DNA from: JAKOVR01 sp031415655
Lineage (GTDB): Bacteria; Actinomycetota; Acidimicrobiia; Acidimicrobiales; Acidimicrobilacustridaceae
Direction: 5' to 3'
Assembly (NCBI GenBank): GCA_031415655.1
Contig: JANOSD010000031.1
Location: forward strand, 1-64,000
Length of the DNA: 64,000 nt
Both the position numbers and the translations under genes were made by a program. Below the pieces are notes generated by a model. The model was not told where the DNA came from. It saw only the letters and a program-made list of their open reading frames with translations, and did no database searches. This document shows positions 36,996 through 47,900 of this stretch, in pieces. Position 1 is the first letter of the stretch; each line of letters opens with the position of its first letter.

Positions 36996-37619
36996 TTACT
37001 CGTTCGTTCGGGCGCCGGTGCCGAATCGATTCCATGCTTCGTCGGGAATCTGGAGGTAGATCCGGTACATCGTCTGCACAAGATTTGCCAGCTTTTCAGG
37101 GGGCAGCGCGGGCACATGACCGAGCAGCGTGCCGCCGCCGAGTTCGAGGCGGAGCGGCATCGTGAGCCGGCTCAGCCAGACGCGGAGGTCGTCGGAGAGG
37201 ACGAGTTTGACGACGTCGGGGTCGTGTCCGAGAACTCGGTATCGCTGCCCAAACGGGGACTTGTCTCGTTCCTGCGCCAGCGAAAGACGGTTGTGGGGGT
37301 GGATTGAGAGGGTGGGAAAGGCGGCGTCGAAGGCGAACACCAGGCAGGATCGGGCGGGGTTTGAGGAATCGTCACGATAGGTGACCAAGTTAAAGCGGAA
37401 TACCTGGGTGCTGACACCGGCGAACGGCCCGTACATGAGTTCGGAGAGGTCGGTTTCTTTCCCTTGGGCCAGCAGCGGAAGCGACCATGGCAATCCGCGC
37501 GGGACGTCTTCTTGATACCCACGGGTGGGCTCACCGACGAGACGTAAGCCGAGATCTTTCGCGACCGTTCCCAGAGGGCTCTCGTCGCCCCCATAGAAGT
37601 TGTTTGACCAATCGCTCAC
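36996..37619 (-). CDS. Conserved hypothetical protein
   Basis: 207 residues, soluble, not recognised. Visible features: an aromatic N-terminus (MSDWSNNFYGG), RVWLSRLTMPLRLELGGGTL near the C-terminal third, and MYRIYLQIPDEAWNRFG close to the end. The alternation of beta-like and charged stretches suggests a compact alpha/beta domain. It is flanked by MITE-like copies at both ends and convergent with the GGDEF/EAL gene. Confidence 0.6.
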   Translation of the reverse strand: MSDWSNNFYGGDESPLGTVAKDLGLRLVGEPTRGYQEDVPRGLPWSLPLLAQGKETDLSELMYGPFAGVSTQVFRFNLVTYRDDSSNPARSCLVFAFDAAFPTLSIHPHNRLSLAQERDKSPFGQRYRVLGHDPDVVKLVLSDDLRVWLSRLTMPLRLELGGGTLLGHVPALPPEKLANLVQTMYRIYLQIPDEAWNRFGTGARTNE

Positions 37620-37713
37620 GGGCCCCCTTTGAAGCTGTTGGCCGGAGCCTAGTTGGCTGTTTCGGAAGGGGCCGCGTGAGCGACTGAATGACGCATCGGA
37701 CTGCGGATTGCGA

Positions 37714-37763
37714 GCGTGTCCCGGTGACGCTTCGAGAAGCCGCCGAATCGTTCTGGGACTCGG
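37714..37763 (-). mobile_element. MITE-like repeat, copy D (internally deleted)
   Basis: About 50 bp keeping both element ends: GCGTGTCCCG (37714-37723) and TGGGACTCG (37754-37762). The central ~100 bp is missing compared with the copy at 3421-3578. It abuts the stop codon of the next minus-strand gene (37766). Confidence 0.6.
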
Positions 37764-37765
37764 GG

Positions 37766-38185
37766 TTACCCCCGGGCGCGGGTGATGCCGGCTTGCTCGA
37801 GCAATTCCGCCGGCACGTTCAAGGCCCGCCAGGTGGCCCGGGTGATGCCCTTGGCCTCGCTGTAGGCGAAAGCATGCGTGACGAAGTCGGCTTCAAGGGC
37901 GGACATGTCGACCACTTCGTCGAAACTGCCGAGTTCCTCGATGAGGTTGGACTGTCGCTGAATCAGGTTCAGGCGAGTGATCGACGACGCGTTTGCAATC
38001 TCTTCGGAAATGCTCTCGAGCTGGGCTTCCACCGTTTCAATCGTGCGCTTCCGGCCTCGTTTGGGACGATTTGCTTCGATTGCATCGAGGTACCGCTTGA
38101 CTGCATTGCTCGCGGTTCGGCCGGAACTCAACGCGGCTTTGTGGTCATCGGACATGGTTTTTTTGGTCTTCTTTGATGCTGGCAT
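37766..38185 (-). CDS. Conserved actinobacterial hypothetical protein
   Basis: 139 residues from ATG 38185. A Lys-rich start (PASKKTKKTMSDDHKAAL) is followed by YLDAIEANRPKRGRKRT, an AT-hook-like basic patch, and a helical segment (LESISEEIANASSITRLNLI) with coiled-coil character. The C-terminus is ADFVTHAFAYSEAKGITRAT. Proteins of this kind are common in actinobacteria. The basic PKRGRKR patch suggests nucleic acid contact, but that is inference. Confidence 0.65.
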   Translation of the reverse strand: MPASKKTKKTMSDDHKAALSSGRTASNAVKRYLDAIEANRPKRGRKRTIETVEAQLESISEEIANASSITRLNLIQRQSNLIEELGSFDEVVDMSALEADFVTHAFAYSEAKGITRATWRALNVPAELLEQAGITRARG

Positions 38186-38358
38186 ACCTCTAGCCAACTA
38201 CTTCACAAAGCGAAAGGCAATTCGCCACCTGCAACCGCAAATTGCGAGACTCCTGTCTTGTTCCAATAGAACATCGCGTGCGGTCCTTTCTCCTTCGTGA
38301 GCTCTGTTCGCCGACTGCGCCTTTCGGCCGGTCCGAAAGGTTCGGGTAGTTTGACCGC

Positions 38359-40575
<2,217 letters not shown>

Positions 40576-40708
40576 CCCTTTCGCTGGCCGTTCCACCCAT
40601 CGCTGACCGTTCTGGAGGAGATTCCGCCCGTATCCGAGCAGAATCCCGCCCAGGTTAGGGTTGGACCGGGGTTCCGGTGGCGGGACCGCGCTCGCTACAG
40701 TGGCCGCT

Positions 40709-42343
40709 GTGCGTGACCCGGCAGCCGGTGCCCAATCCGTCGAAGCCGTTCAGCTCGACGAGACCCCGGGCCACGAATGCGGCGTCTTCGGTGTCTACGC
40801 TCCAAATCAGCCGGTATCGCACTTGGTGTACCTGGGCCTCTACGCACTGCAGCACCGTGGGCAGGAATCGGCGGGTATTGCCGTCAGCGACGGCGAGACC
40901 ATCACCGTCGTAAAGGACATGGGCCTCGTGTCCAACGTGTTCGGGGAACGCACCCTGGCGGCGTTGAACGGGCACTTGGCGATTGGGCATGTGCGCTACT
41001 CCACAACTGGCTCGAGCGTGTGGCACAACGCCCAGCCGATGTATCGCAACGTGGGGGCCCACTCATTCGCCCTCGGCCACAACGGCAACTTGGTCAACAC
41101 CGAGGAGCTGGCGGCCGAGGCGGGGATGTTGGGGTCCGTCAGCTCCGACACCGACCTCATGGCCGAGCTCATCGCCATCGAACTGGCCAACGACCCCGAA
41201 GCGTCGGCTGATGGCCGAGCGTTGGAACGGGCGCTGCTTCGGGTGCTCCCCCGGCTCAAGGGTGCCTTTTCGATCGTGGTGATGGACGAGGGGCACGTGA
41301 TCGCCGTCCGCGATCCGCATGGGTTCTGGCCGTTGTGTCTTGGCCGTCTTGATAGCGGTTTTGCGGTGGCTTCGGAGTCTCCGGCGCTCGACATCGTTGG
41401 AGCTGATGAGATCCGCGAAGTGGAACCGGGAGAAATGATCGTGATCGATGCCACTGGTATGCGATCTGTGTACCCCTACGCCGTGGAAGACATCGACCCC
41501 CGCCTTTGTCTGATGGAGTTCGTCTACTTCCACCGGCCCGACGGACGCCTCTATACCCAGGGTGTGCACTCTGCCCGGGTGCGCATGGGGAACCAGCTTT
41601 TCAATCAAGCGCCGGTGGATGCCGACCTCGTGATGGGCGTACCCGAAAGCGGCATTCCGGCGGCTGAGGGGTATGCCCACGCCAGCGGTATTCCGTTCGG
41701 TTTCGGGCTCGTCAAGAACCGCTACATCGGCCGCACCTTCATCGCCCCGAATCAAGAGATGCGTGCCCTCGGTGTGCGGCTCAAACTCAATCCTCTCCGC
41801 GACAACATCGAAGGCAAACGCCTCATCGTGGTTGATGATTCGATTGTCCGCGGTACCACCACGAGAGCAATGGTAAAGATGCTGCGGGAGTCCGGTGCGC
41901 TCGAAGTGCACCTGCGCATCTCCTCGCCGCCGTACGCCTGGCCGTGCTTCTATGGGATGGACACCGGCACCCAAGGTGAGTTGGTAGCGGCGAGCATGTC
42001 GGTGGGCGAAATCCAGAAATACCTCAACGTCGACTCGCTGGCCTATCTCGAACTCGATCGGGTGAAGGCGGCATCGGGAGTTGCGAATGCGGGCTTCTGC
42101 GACGCGTGTTTCACGGGCAACTATCCGGTCGAGGTGCCGCTCACGCTCAGCAAAGGAGTGCTTGAGCGCACCGCTACTCCGCGCGTAGATGCCGGATCGG
42201 CCACACTCACACTGCTGTTCGACACCGACGTACAACTTCCGGCCAACGAAGCGAAACAAGCCAATCAATCCGACGAAAAGACGCCCCCATCGGGTCCGGC
42301 GGGCCCATCGGGTCCGGCGGAGCCACCGGAATCGGTGTCGTGA
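40709..42343 (+). CDS. purF: Amidophosphoribosyltransferase PurF
   Basis: About 544 residues, catalysing the first committed step of purine synthesis from PRPP and glutamine. The glutaminase nucleophile Cys follows a short propeptide: HECGVFGVYAPNQ. RGQESAGIAVSDG, LGHNGNLVNTEEL and the PRPP motif LIVVDDSIVRGTTTRAM are present, and cysteines near the C-terminus (NAGFCDACFTGNYP) fit an Fe-S-type enzyme. GTG 40709 or GTG 40700 is the likely start; the frame opens at TTG 40661. The C-terminus is a Pro/Gly/Ser-rich extension. 18 bp separate it from purM. Confidence 0.95.
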   Translation: MRDPAAGAQSVEAVQLDETPGHECGVFGVYAPNQPVSHLVYLGLYALQHRGQESAGIAVSDGETITVVKDMGLVSNVFGERTLAALNGHLAIGHVRYSTTGSSVWHNAQPMYRNVGAHSFALGHNGNLVNTEELAAEAGMLGSVSSDTDLMAELIAIELANDPEASADGRALERALLRVLPRLKGAFSIVVMDEGHVIAVRDPHGFWPLCLGRLDSGFAVASESPALDIVGADEIREVEPGEMIVIDATGMRSVYPYAVEDIDPRLCLMEFVYFHRPDGRLYTQGVHSARVRMGNQLFNQAPVDADLVMGVPESGIPAAEGYAHASGIPFGFGLVKNRYIGRTFIAPNQEMRALGVRLKLNPLRDNIEGKRLIVVDDSIVRGTTTRAMVKMLRESGALEVHLRISSPPYAWPCFYGMDTGTQGELVAASMSVGEIQKYLNVDSLAYLELDRVKAASGVANAGFCDACFTGNYPVEVPLTLSKGVLERTATPRVDAGSATLTLLFDTDVQLPANEAKQANQSDEKTPPSGPAGPSGPAEPPESVS

Positions 42344-42361
42344 ACAACAGGAGACGTTCCC

Positions 42362-43405
42362 ATGGGTGAGACCTACGCTGGCGCTGGCGTTGATATTGAT
42401 GCCGGCGAACAAGCGGTCGAACGCATAAAGGCCAAGGTTCGCAGCACGTTTCGCCCCGAGGTGATCGGCGACATCGGCGGGTTTGGTGGGTTGTTCGGTT
42501 TCGACGCCAAGCGCTACAAACACCCGGTGCTGGTGTCGTCCACCGACGGTGTCGGCACCAAAGCCCTCGTGGCCCAAGCAGCCGGCAAGTTCACCACCAT
42601 CGGCGTCGATCTCGTGGCGATGTGCGTCGACGACCTCGTCTGCCAAGGCGCTGAGCCTCTCTTCTTTCTCGACTACATCGCCGTGGGCAAACTCGACCCC
42701 GACCACATCGAACAACTCGTCGAAGGTGTGGCCGAGGGTTGCCGGCAGGCCGGCTGTGCGCTCATCGGCGGCGAGATGGCCGAGCACCCCGGCGCCATGG
42801 AGCCCGGCGAGTTCGACCTCGTGGGCTTCGCCGTCGGGGCGGTGGAACGTGATTTCATCGTCACCGGTCAGAACATCAAACCCGGCGATGTGCTTATCGG
42901 CCTTCCGTCCCCGAATCTGCGATCGAACGGTTTCTCCCTGGTGCGACGAGTGTTGTTTGACCGAGCCGAGCGGAAACTCAATGAACCGGCGTTCGACGGC
43001 GCTCATCACTCGCTGGCGGACGAACTCCTGGCCCCCTCCGTCATCTACGCCCCGGCGGTGCTGGCGTTGCACAAAGCGGTAGACGTTCGTGGCGTCGCCC
43101 ATATCACCGGTGGCGGTATTCCCGGCAACCTGGTTCGAGTGCTTCCCCATGGGGTGTCCGCCGAGGTTGACCGACGGGAGTGGGAGACCCCCCGTATCTT
43201 CACCGAGATCCAATCGCTGGGTGGGATCCATCCGGACGAGATGGCCAAGGTGTTCAACCTCGGCATCGGGATGATTGTGGTGGTGCCCCCCGGCGATGCC
43301 TTCAAGACGCTCGACGTCGCCCGCTCCCACGGCCACCGCGCCATGGAAATCGGGCGGATCGTGAAGGGCGATCAGCAAGTTCGCCTCATCGGCGAACGCT
43401 CGTAG
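42362..43405 (+). CDS. purM: Phosphoribosylaminoimidazole synthetase PurM (AIR synthase)
   Basis: 347 residues, ATP-dependent ring closure of FGAM to AIR. The N-terminal YAGAGVDIDAGEQAVERIK, VLVSSTDGVGTKALVAQAAG, DLVAMCVDDLVCQGAEPLFF, GGEMAEHPGAMEPGEFDL and HITGGGIPGNLVRVLP blocks are all there. It shares its fold with PurL. It is directly downstream of purF, so these form a purine operon segment. Confidence 0.97.
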   Translation: MGETYAGAGVDIDAGEQAVERIKAKVRSTFRPEVIGDIGGFGGLFGFDAKRYKHPVLVSSTDGVGTKALVAQAAGKFTTIGVDLVAMCVDDLVCQGAEPLFFLDYIAVGKLDPDHIEQLVEGVAEGCRQAGCALIGGEMAEHPGAMEPGEFDLVGFAVGAVERDFIVTGQNIKPGDVLIGLPSPNLRSNGFSLVRRVLFDRAERKLNEPAFDGAHHSLADELLAPSVIYAPAVLALHKAVDVRGVAHITGGGIPGNLVRVLPHGVSAEVDRREWETPRIFTEIQSLGGIHPDEMAKVFNLGIGMIVVVPPGDAFKTLDVARSHGHRAMEIGRIVKGDQQVRLIGERS

Positions 43406-43485
43406 CACCGCTCCGGTCGCCCAACCCCGGCACCCCTTTCCGAACGCCCCTTCCCGAACGCCCTTTCCCGAACTGGGCCCCTTCC

Positions 43486-43599
43486 CGAACTGGGCACACA
43501 TAACGTCGCTCCCGCGCCCACAGGTGTGCCCAGTTGGCCGAACGGGCCGAACCGGGCACACATAACGTCGCTCGCGCGCCGAAAGGTGTGCCCAGTTCG
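43486..43599 (+). repeat. Two tandem hairpin units after purM
   Basis: Two copies (43486-43537 and 43547-43599) of a ~52-bp unit. Each has AACTGGGCACAC-type and GTGTGCCCAGTT arms of 12 bp around CATAACGTCGCTC. The second copy has one arm mismatch. They are preceded by three TTCCCGAAC repeats (43450-43490). A lone half-unit GTGTGCCCAGTTCGG occurs at 4478-4492. Confidence 0.8.
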
Positions 43600-43692
43600 C
43601 CGGTCAAGCTGCCCCGTCACTCGGGCTACCGATGGAACTCGTGCACTACCCTCGCTCTCGGCGAACGGCAGGCGGACGATGGAGGCAACCCG

Positions 43693-44700
43693 ATGACCGA
43701 GCACACCGATTCGCCCAGCGCTCTCTCGTCGGCCGAAGAGGGTCGCGAGACGGTGCCGGTGGTGGCTGACCTCCCCACCAAGGATTGGGACGACACCTCC
43801 GCGTTGCTGCATCGGGTGTTTCGCGATGAGCGGTTCGCCGATCCTGCCTACCTCAACTGGCACTACAACGAGAGCCCGGTCGGAACGGCGATCGCGGTGG
43901 ATCTCCGTGACGAAAACGAGGAGGTGTTCGGCCACGGGGCGGCGCTTCCGCAGGAGTTCCGTAACGCCGAACGCAGCACCCGTTTCGTGCAGATCGTGAA
44001 CATCGCGATCCTGCCGGGCCGGCGGGGCGAGAACCTTTTTGCCCACGAGATTCTCAACCATGTCCCGCATGTGATTGAACAAGGGGTGGTTGGCGGGTTC
44101 GGCGTCACGAATGCCAGTTCCACCGATCCGGCGGTGTCGCTCGACGGTCTCGGCGCCACACTGGTTTGCGAACTGCCGGTGAAGATGCTGCTGCCATCGC
44201 CCCTTTGGCGAAAGGGTGTCGACAGTTACCCCGTCACCCCCGAGTTCCTAGAGAGCAAGACGTTCGGGGAGCTTTGCTCCGATCTCGATCAACATCCGGC
44301 CACCGACTGGACGCAACGCTGGTCTCTCGATCAGCTGCGGTGGCGGCTCGCTCGACCCAATACGAGCTATGTGTTGCACGCGTCGAACAATGTGGTGGCG
44401 ATCACGTCGGTTGCGAAAGCCAAAGGTGTCCCCGTCGTGATGCTTATGAAGATGCTGCCCCGTTTCGGATCCCGCGGCCCGCTTCCGGCCGAAGCGATCG
44501 TCACTGAAGCGTGTCGTCATCATCGGGCTCCGGTCGCGATGTACGTCGGATTCAACGCCCACCTTCCGATGCGGGGTATCACCGTGCCGAGGCGGTTTCT
44601 CCCGGCGCCGCTCAACCTGCTCTTCCTCACGCTGACCGATCTTGATCAGGCCTCGTTCCGATTCGACACCTTCGAGTTCCTCGACTTCGACGCCTTCTGA
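43693..44700 (+). CDS. GNAT-fold acetyltransferase-like hypothetical protein
   Basis: 335 residues from ATG 43693, with GGAGG 6-10 nt upstream. The first half looks like a GNAT domain: ALLHRVFRDERFADPAYLNW, VFGHGAALPQEF, and a CoA-binding-like ILPGRRGENLFAHEILNHV. The second half has QRWSLDQLRWRLARPNTSYV and a repeated GNAT-like strand pattern. This layout is seen in uncharacterised actinobacterial proteins described as GNAT-like. No substrate can be given. Confidence 0.6.
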   Translation: MTEHTDSPSALSSAEEGRETVPVVADLPTKDWDDTSALLHRVFRDERFADPAYLNWHYNESPVGTAIAVDLRDENEEVFGHGAALPQEFRNAERSTRFVQIVNIAILPGRRGENLFAHEILNHVPHVIEQGVVGGFGVTNASSTDPAVSLDGLGATLVCELPVKMLLPSPLWRKGVDSYPVTPEFLESKTFGELCSDLDQHPATDWTQRWSLDQLRWRLARPNTSYVLHASNNVVAITSVAKAKGVPVVMLMKMLPRFGSRGPLPAEAIVTEACRHHRAPVAMYVGFNAHLPMRGITVPRRFLPAPLNLLFLTLTDLDQASFRFDTFEFLDFDAF

Positions 44701-44974
44701 CCGGCGCGCAGACCGGGGCTGGAGAGGCGATTCCCGGACTGCGTGAAACGGGACGGACTGGTTTCGTTCGGTCGGCCTCCCCCGGTCATTTCAGCGGTGC
44801 GAAAGCCACCGACCTCGTTCAAGCGGAGCGCGCGGCGATCCTTGTTGTTGCAGCTCGTGAGATCCCACTTCAGATGGCTATACGAGCCCGATTGCCCTCT
44901 GAACGCCGTGAACGACGACCTTGGTACTTGACAAGGCGTGTTAGAACAAAGGCCTGTGCTGATGGTCCCGTGAT
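44701..44974. other. Leader region of the Rhs gene
   Basis: About 270 bases with no supported ORF, lower in GC than the flanks in places (for example 44925-44950). They should contain the Rhs promoter. No strong repeat is seen here; the notable CCCG tract is just inside the gene. Confidence 0.45.
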
Positions 44975-47900
44975 GTGGGGCACGGCGATCTGGGAGGATC
45001 ACATGGTCAAGGTTGTTCCGTTGCGGCATTTCCCGCCCGCCCGCCCGCCCATAGGTGGCTTGCTGGCCTGATTGCCCTGGCGCTGATGGCGTCGGCGGGC
45101 ACGGTTTTGGCGGTGGCGCCAGCGGTGCGTGACGCTGCCCCAGCGGAAGCACAGGGGGCCACCGAGTGGCCCAAGAGTTCATCGAGTTCGACGAAGGCGC
45201 CAAAGTTGTGCGCTCAGGGCGGCACGATTGGTATGCAGAACTCCTATGGAGCGGGCAAGGCCTGGACGCAACCGGGGGGATTCGCGGGCCAATTCCACTC
45301 TGGGTGGATCTACCTTCAGAGCGGTGTCACTAATTTCTCGTGGTCGCTGGCGATGAACGCGAGTTCGTACGATGTCCCTCCGGTAACTTTCCCCGGGGTG
45401 GTCGTGGGCACTCGTTTAGAGTACGGGGATCAACCGATTGGATCCGATCCCCCGATTGAAGGTCACGGCTTTCTCGGAGTCGTCCAAGGGATTGGAACGT
45501 CCACGGGTACGTCATTCTTTCAAAACGTGGCGTCAGCCGGTTGGTATCGACTGGTCTTAAATTTGGACCAGCGGGGGTTGCGTCCTGAACCTTCATTTGT
45601 GTTCACGATGACGTATCCGGGGGCGCCAACCTGTGGGTCCGATTCGTCGGAGATCGCCTGTGTGTGCAACCCGGCCTCGGGGCTTGTCACGTCGGGTTCG
45701 GCGTCGGCGGCGGATCCGGTGCTCACCAATTTCGGGAATGTGGTGGAGTCGGCGACCGATTTGGTGGTCCCGTCCCGTGGGGGAGGGTTGACGGTCGGAC
45801 GGTCGTATTCGTCATTGCAGGCGGGGACTGCCGGTGATTTCGGGTACGGAGGGTTTTCGTCGTTCGGGTGGCGGGTGAAGAAGGACACGCCCGCCACCGG
45901 TCAGGTGACGATCCTCGGACCAACCGGGGCGAAGACGGTGTTCGACCCGGTCGTGTCATCGTCTGGCCCAGCGGTGGCGTATGCAGGCGGCCCGTGGGTC
46001 ACCTCGAGTTTGGCGAAATCCGGGACGAACAACTGGGTGTTCACGTTGCAGGACCAGACCGTGTTGACCTTTGATAATCCGGGGTCGGGAGATGGGCGTC
46101 TGCGAGTGATGAAGACACCCGAGAAGTTCACCACCACGTACACCTACACGGGCAATGACCTGACGAAAATCAAGGACGATAAGTCGGGCCGTGAACTGAA
46201 CCTGACCTGGACGACGCAGGCAGGAAAGCAACTGATCGCTACGGTGACCGATCAAGCGACGCCGACGAACCGCAGAGTCAGCTATTTCTACGACAGCGCT
46301 GCAAACTTGACCGACGTGGAAGAGGTTCGGTTGGTCGGCCAGCCGGCCACGGCGTCGAATCGATGGCATTTCCAGTACGACGCGTCCCATCGCCTCACGA
46401 ACATCCGACGGCCCCGGCAGGTAGCCGACCCGGCGCTCGGCACTGCCAACACCCCAGCGGCGTCGGCTGAGGACATCGTGAACGTGTTCGACGGGCAGGG
46501 GAGAGTCACGTCGCAGACCGACAAGCGGGTCACCCCGAATCGGGTGACCACGTTTAACTACAGCGTGCCAGACCAGACAACCGTGACGGACCCCCTCGGC
46601 AATGTCCGTGTCGACTTCTACAACTCGGCCAAGCAGCGCACAAAGGTCACCGCTGGCACCGGGTCGGTGCTCGGCACGAACCTCCAGTCCCGGGTGTTCA
46701 CCTACGACGCGCTCGGCGGTATCAAATCCGAAGCAGTAGTGACCTCGCTCAGCCCGTACACCGAAGTGGTGCTGAGCACTACGACCCGTGATGCCTCAGG
46801 GTTCACCCAGAGCGCCACCCAGCGAGTTGACGCGACCACACAGCGGACGGTGAGCTCGACCTACGACACGACAGGGAACCCGTTGCTTTTCGGCCTGCCG
46901 TTGACGGTCACCGACAGTGCCGCGGTGGTCACGACCTTCACGTACGACAACTACCGGCATGTGCTTTCGGCCTGCACCCCGATCCTGCCCGGCGGCACCG
47001 GTGGAGCATGCACAAACACGGCGCCGCCAGGGGCGTTGAACCCTGCCGAAGCGTGGACCACATTCGAGTACGACACGACCACCCTCGGCACGAACGGCGC
47101 AAGCAACGGCGACGAACAGCACGTCGCCGACCTTCGTTTCGTGCGGTCCCCACAAAACCAGCAGCCGTCCGGCGTGCGAAGCGAGTTCACCTACAGTCCC
47201 GCGACCGGTGACCGGCTGACCTCGAAGCAGGCCTACACCGGGGCACCGGTAGGATCGGTGACCTATGACAACGTGGGCAGGATCCTCACGTCGCGGTCCC
47301 CGAAGAACCAGCCATCCGGGCCGCAGACGGTCTATGTCTCCGATGTGTACGGGCGGGTCACCAAGACGACCAACCCGGTCGGGTCGATCACCGAACGCAG
47401 TTTCGGTCGCGAAGGGCAGGTCGACTGGGTGAAAGATGCACTGTCACCGGCGAACACCACCACCTTCGTGTACGAGAAGAACGGCGAACCAAAACAGACG
47501 ATTCGGCCGATCGGAACGCAAGCCACGGCGTTTTGGGCTGACGGTTCCCTGAAATCGCAGACCGACCCGGCGGGGAACATCACCAACTACACGTACTCGC
47601 CGACCGGGCAACTCATCTCCGAAGCCGCTCCCGGCGGTGTTTGCTCGGGCGCCCTCTGGGCGTTGTGCACCAAATACGGCTACGACGCGTTCGGTCGGGT
47701 GAAGACCCGTGAGGCCGGCAACACGGCGGCGTCGACAACCACGTACGGGTACGACGACGCGTCGGAACTCACGTCCGTCAACTATGGCGACACCACCCCG
47801 GATGTGACGCTGGTCGAGTACGACACCGTGAGCCGGCGAACCAAAATGAATGTGACGGGGTTGACCCAGGCAACATGGTCGTGGGACAGCTTGTCGCGCC

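Noticed and set aside
41063..43561. An 832-codon open frame on the minus strand
   Set aside because: It is antisense to purF and purM, which are unmistakable. Long antisense frames are expected in high-GC codon usage, and the translation has no family features.
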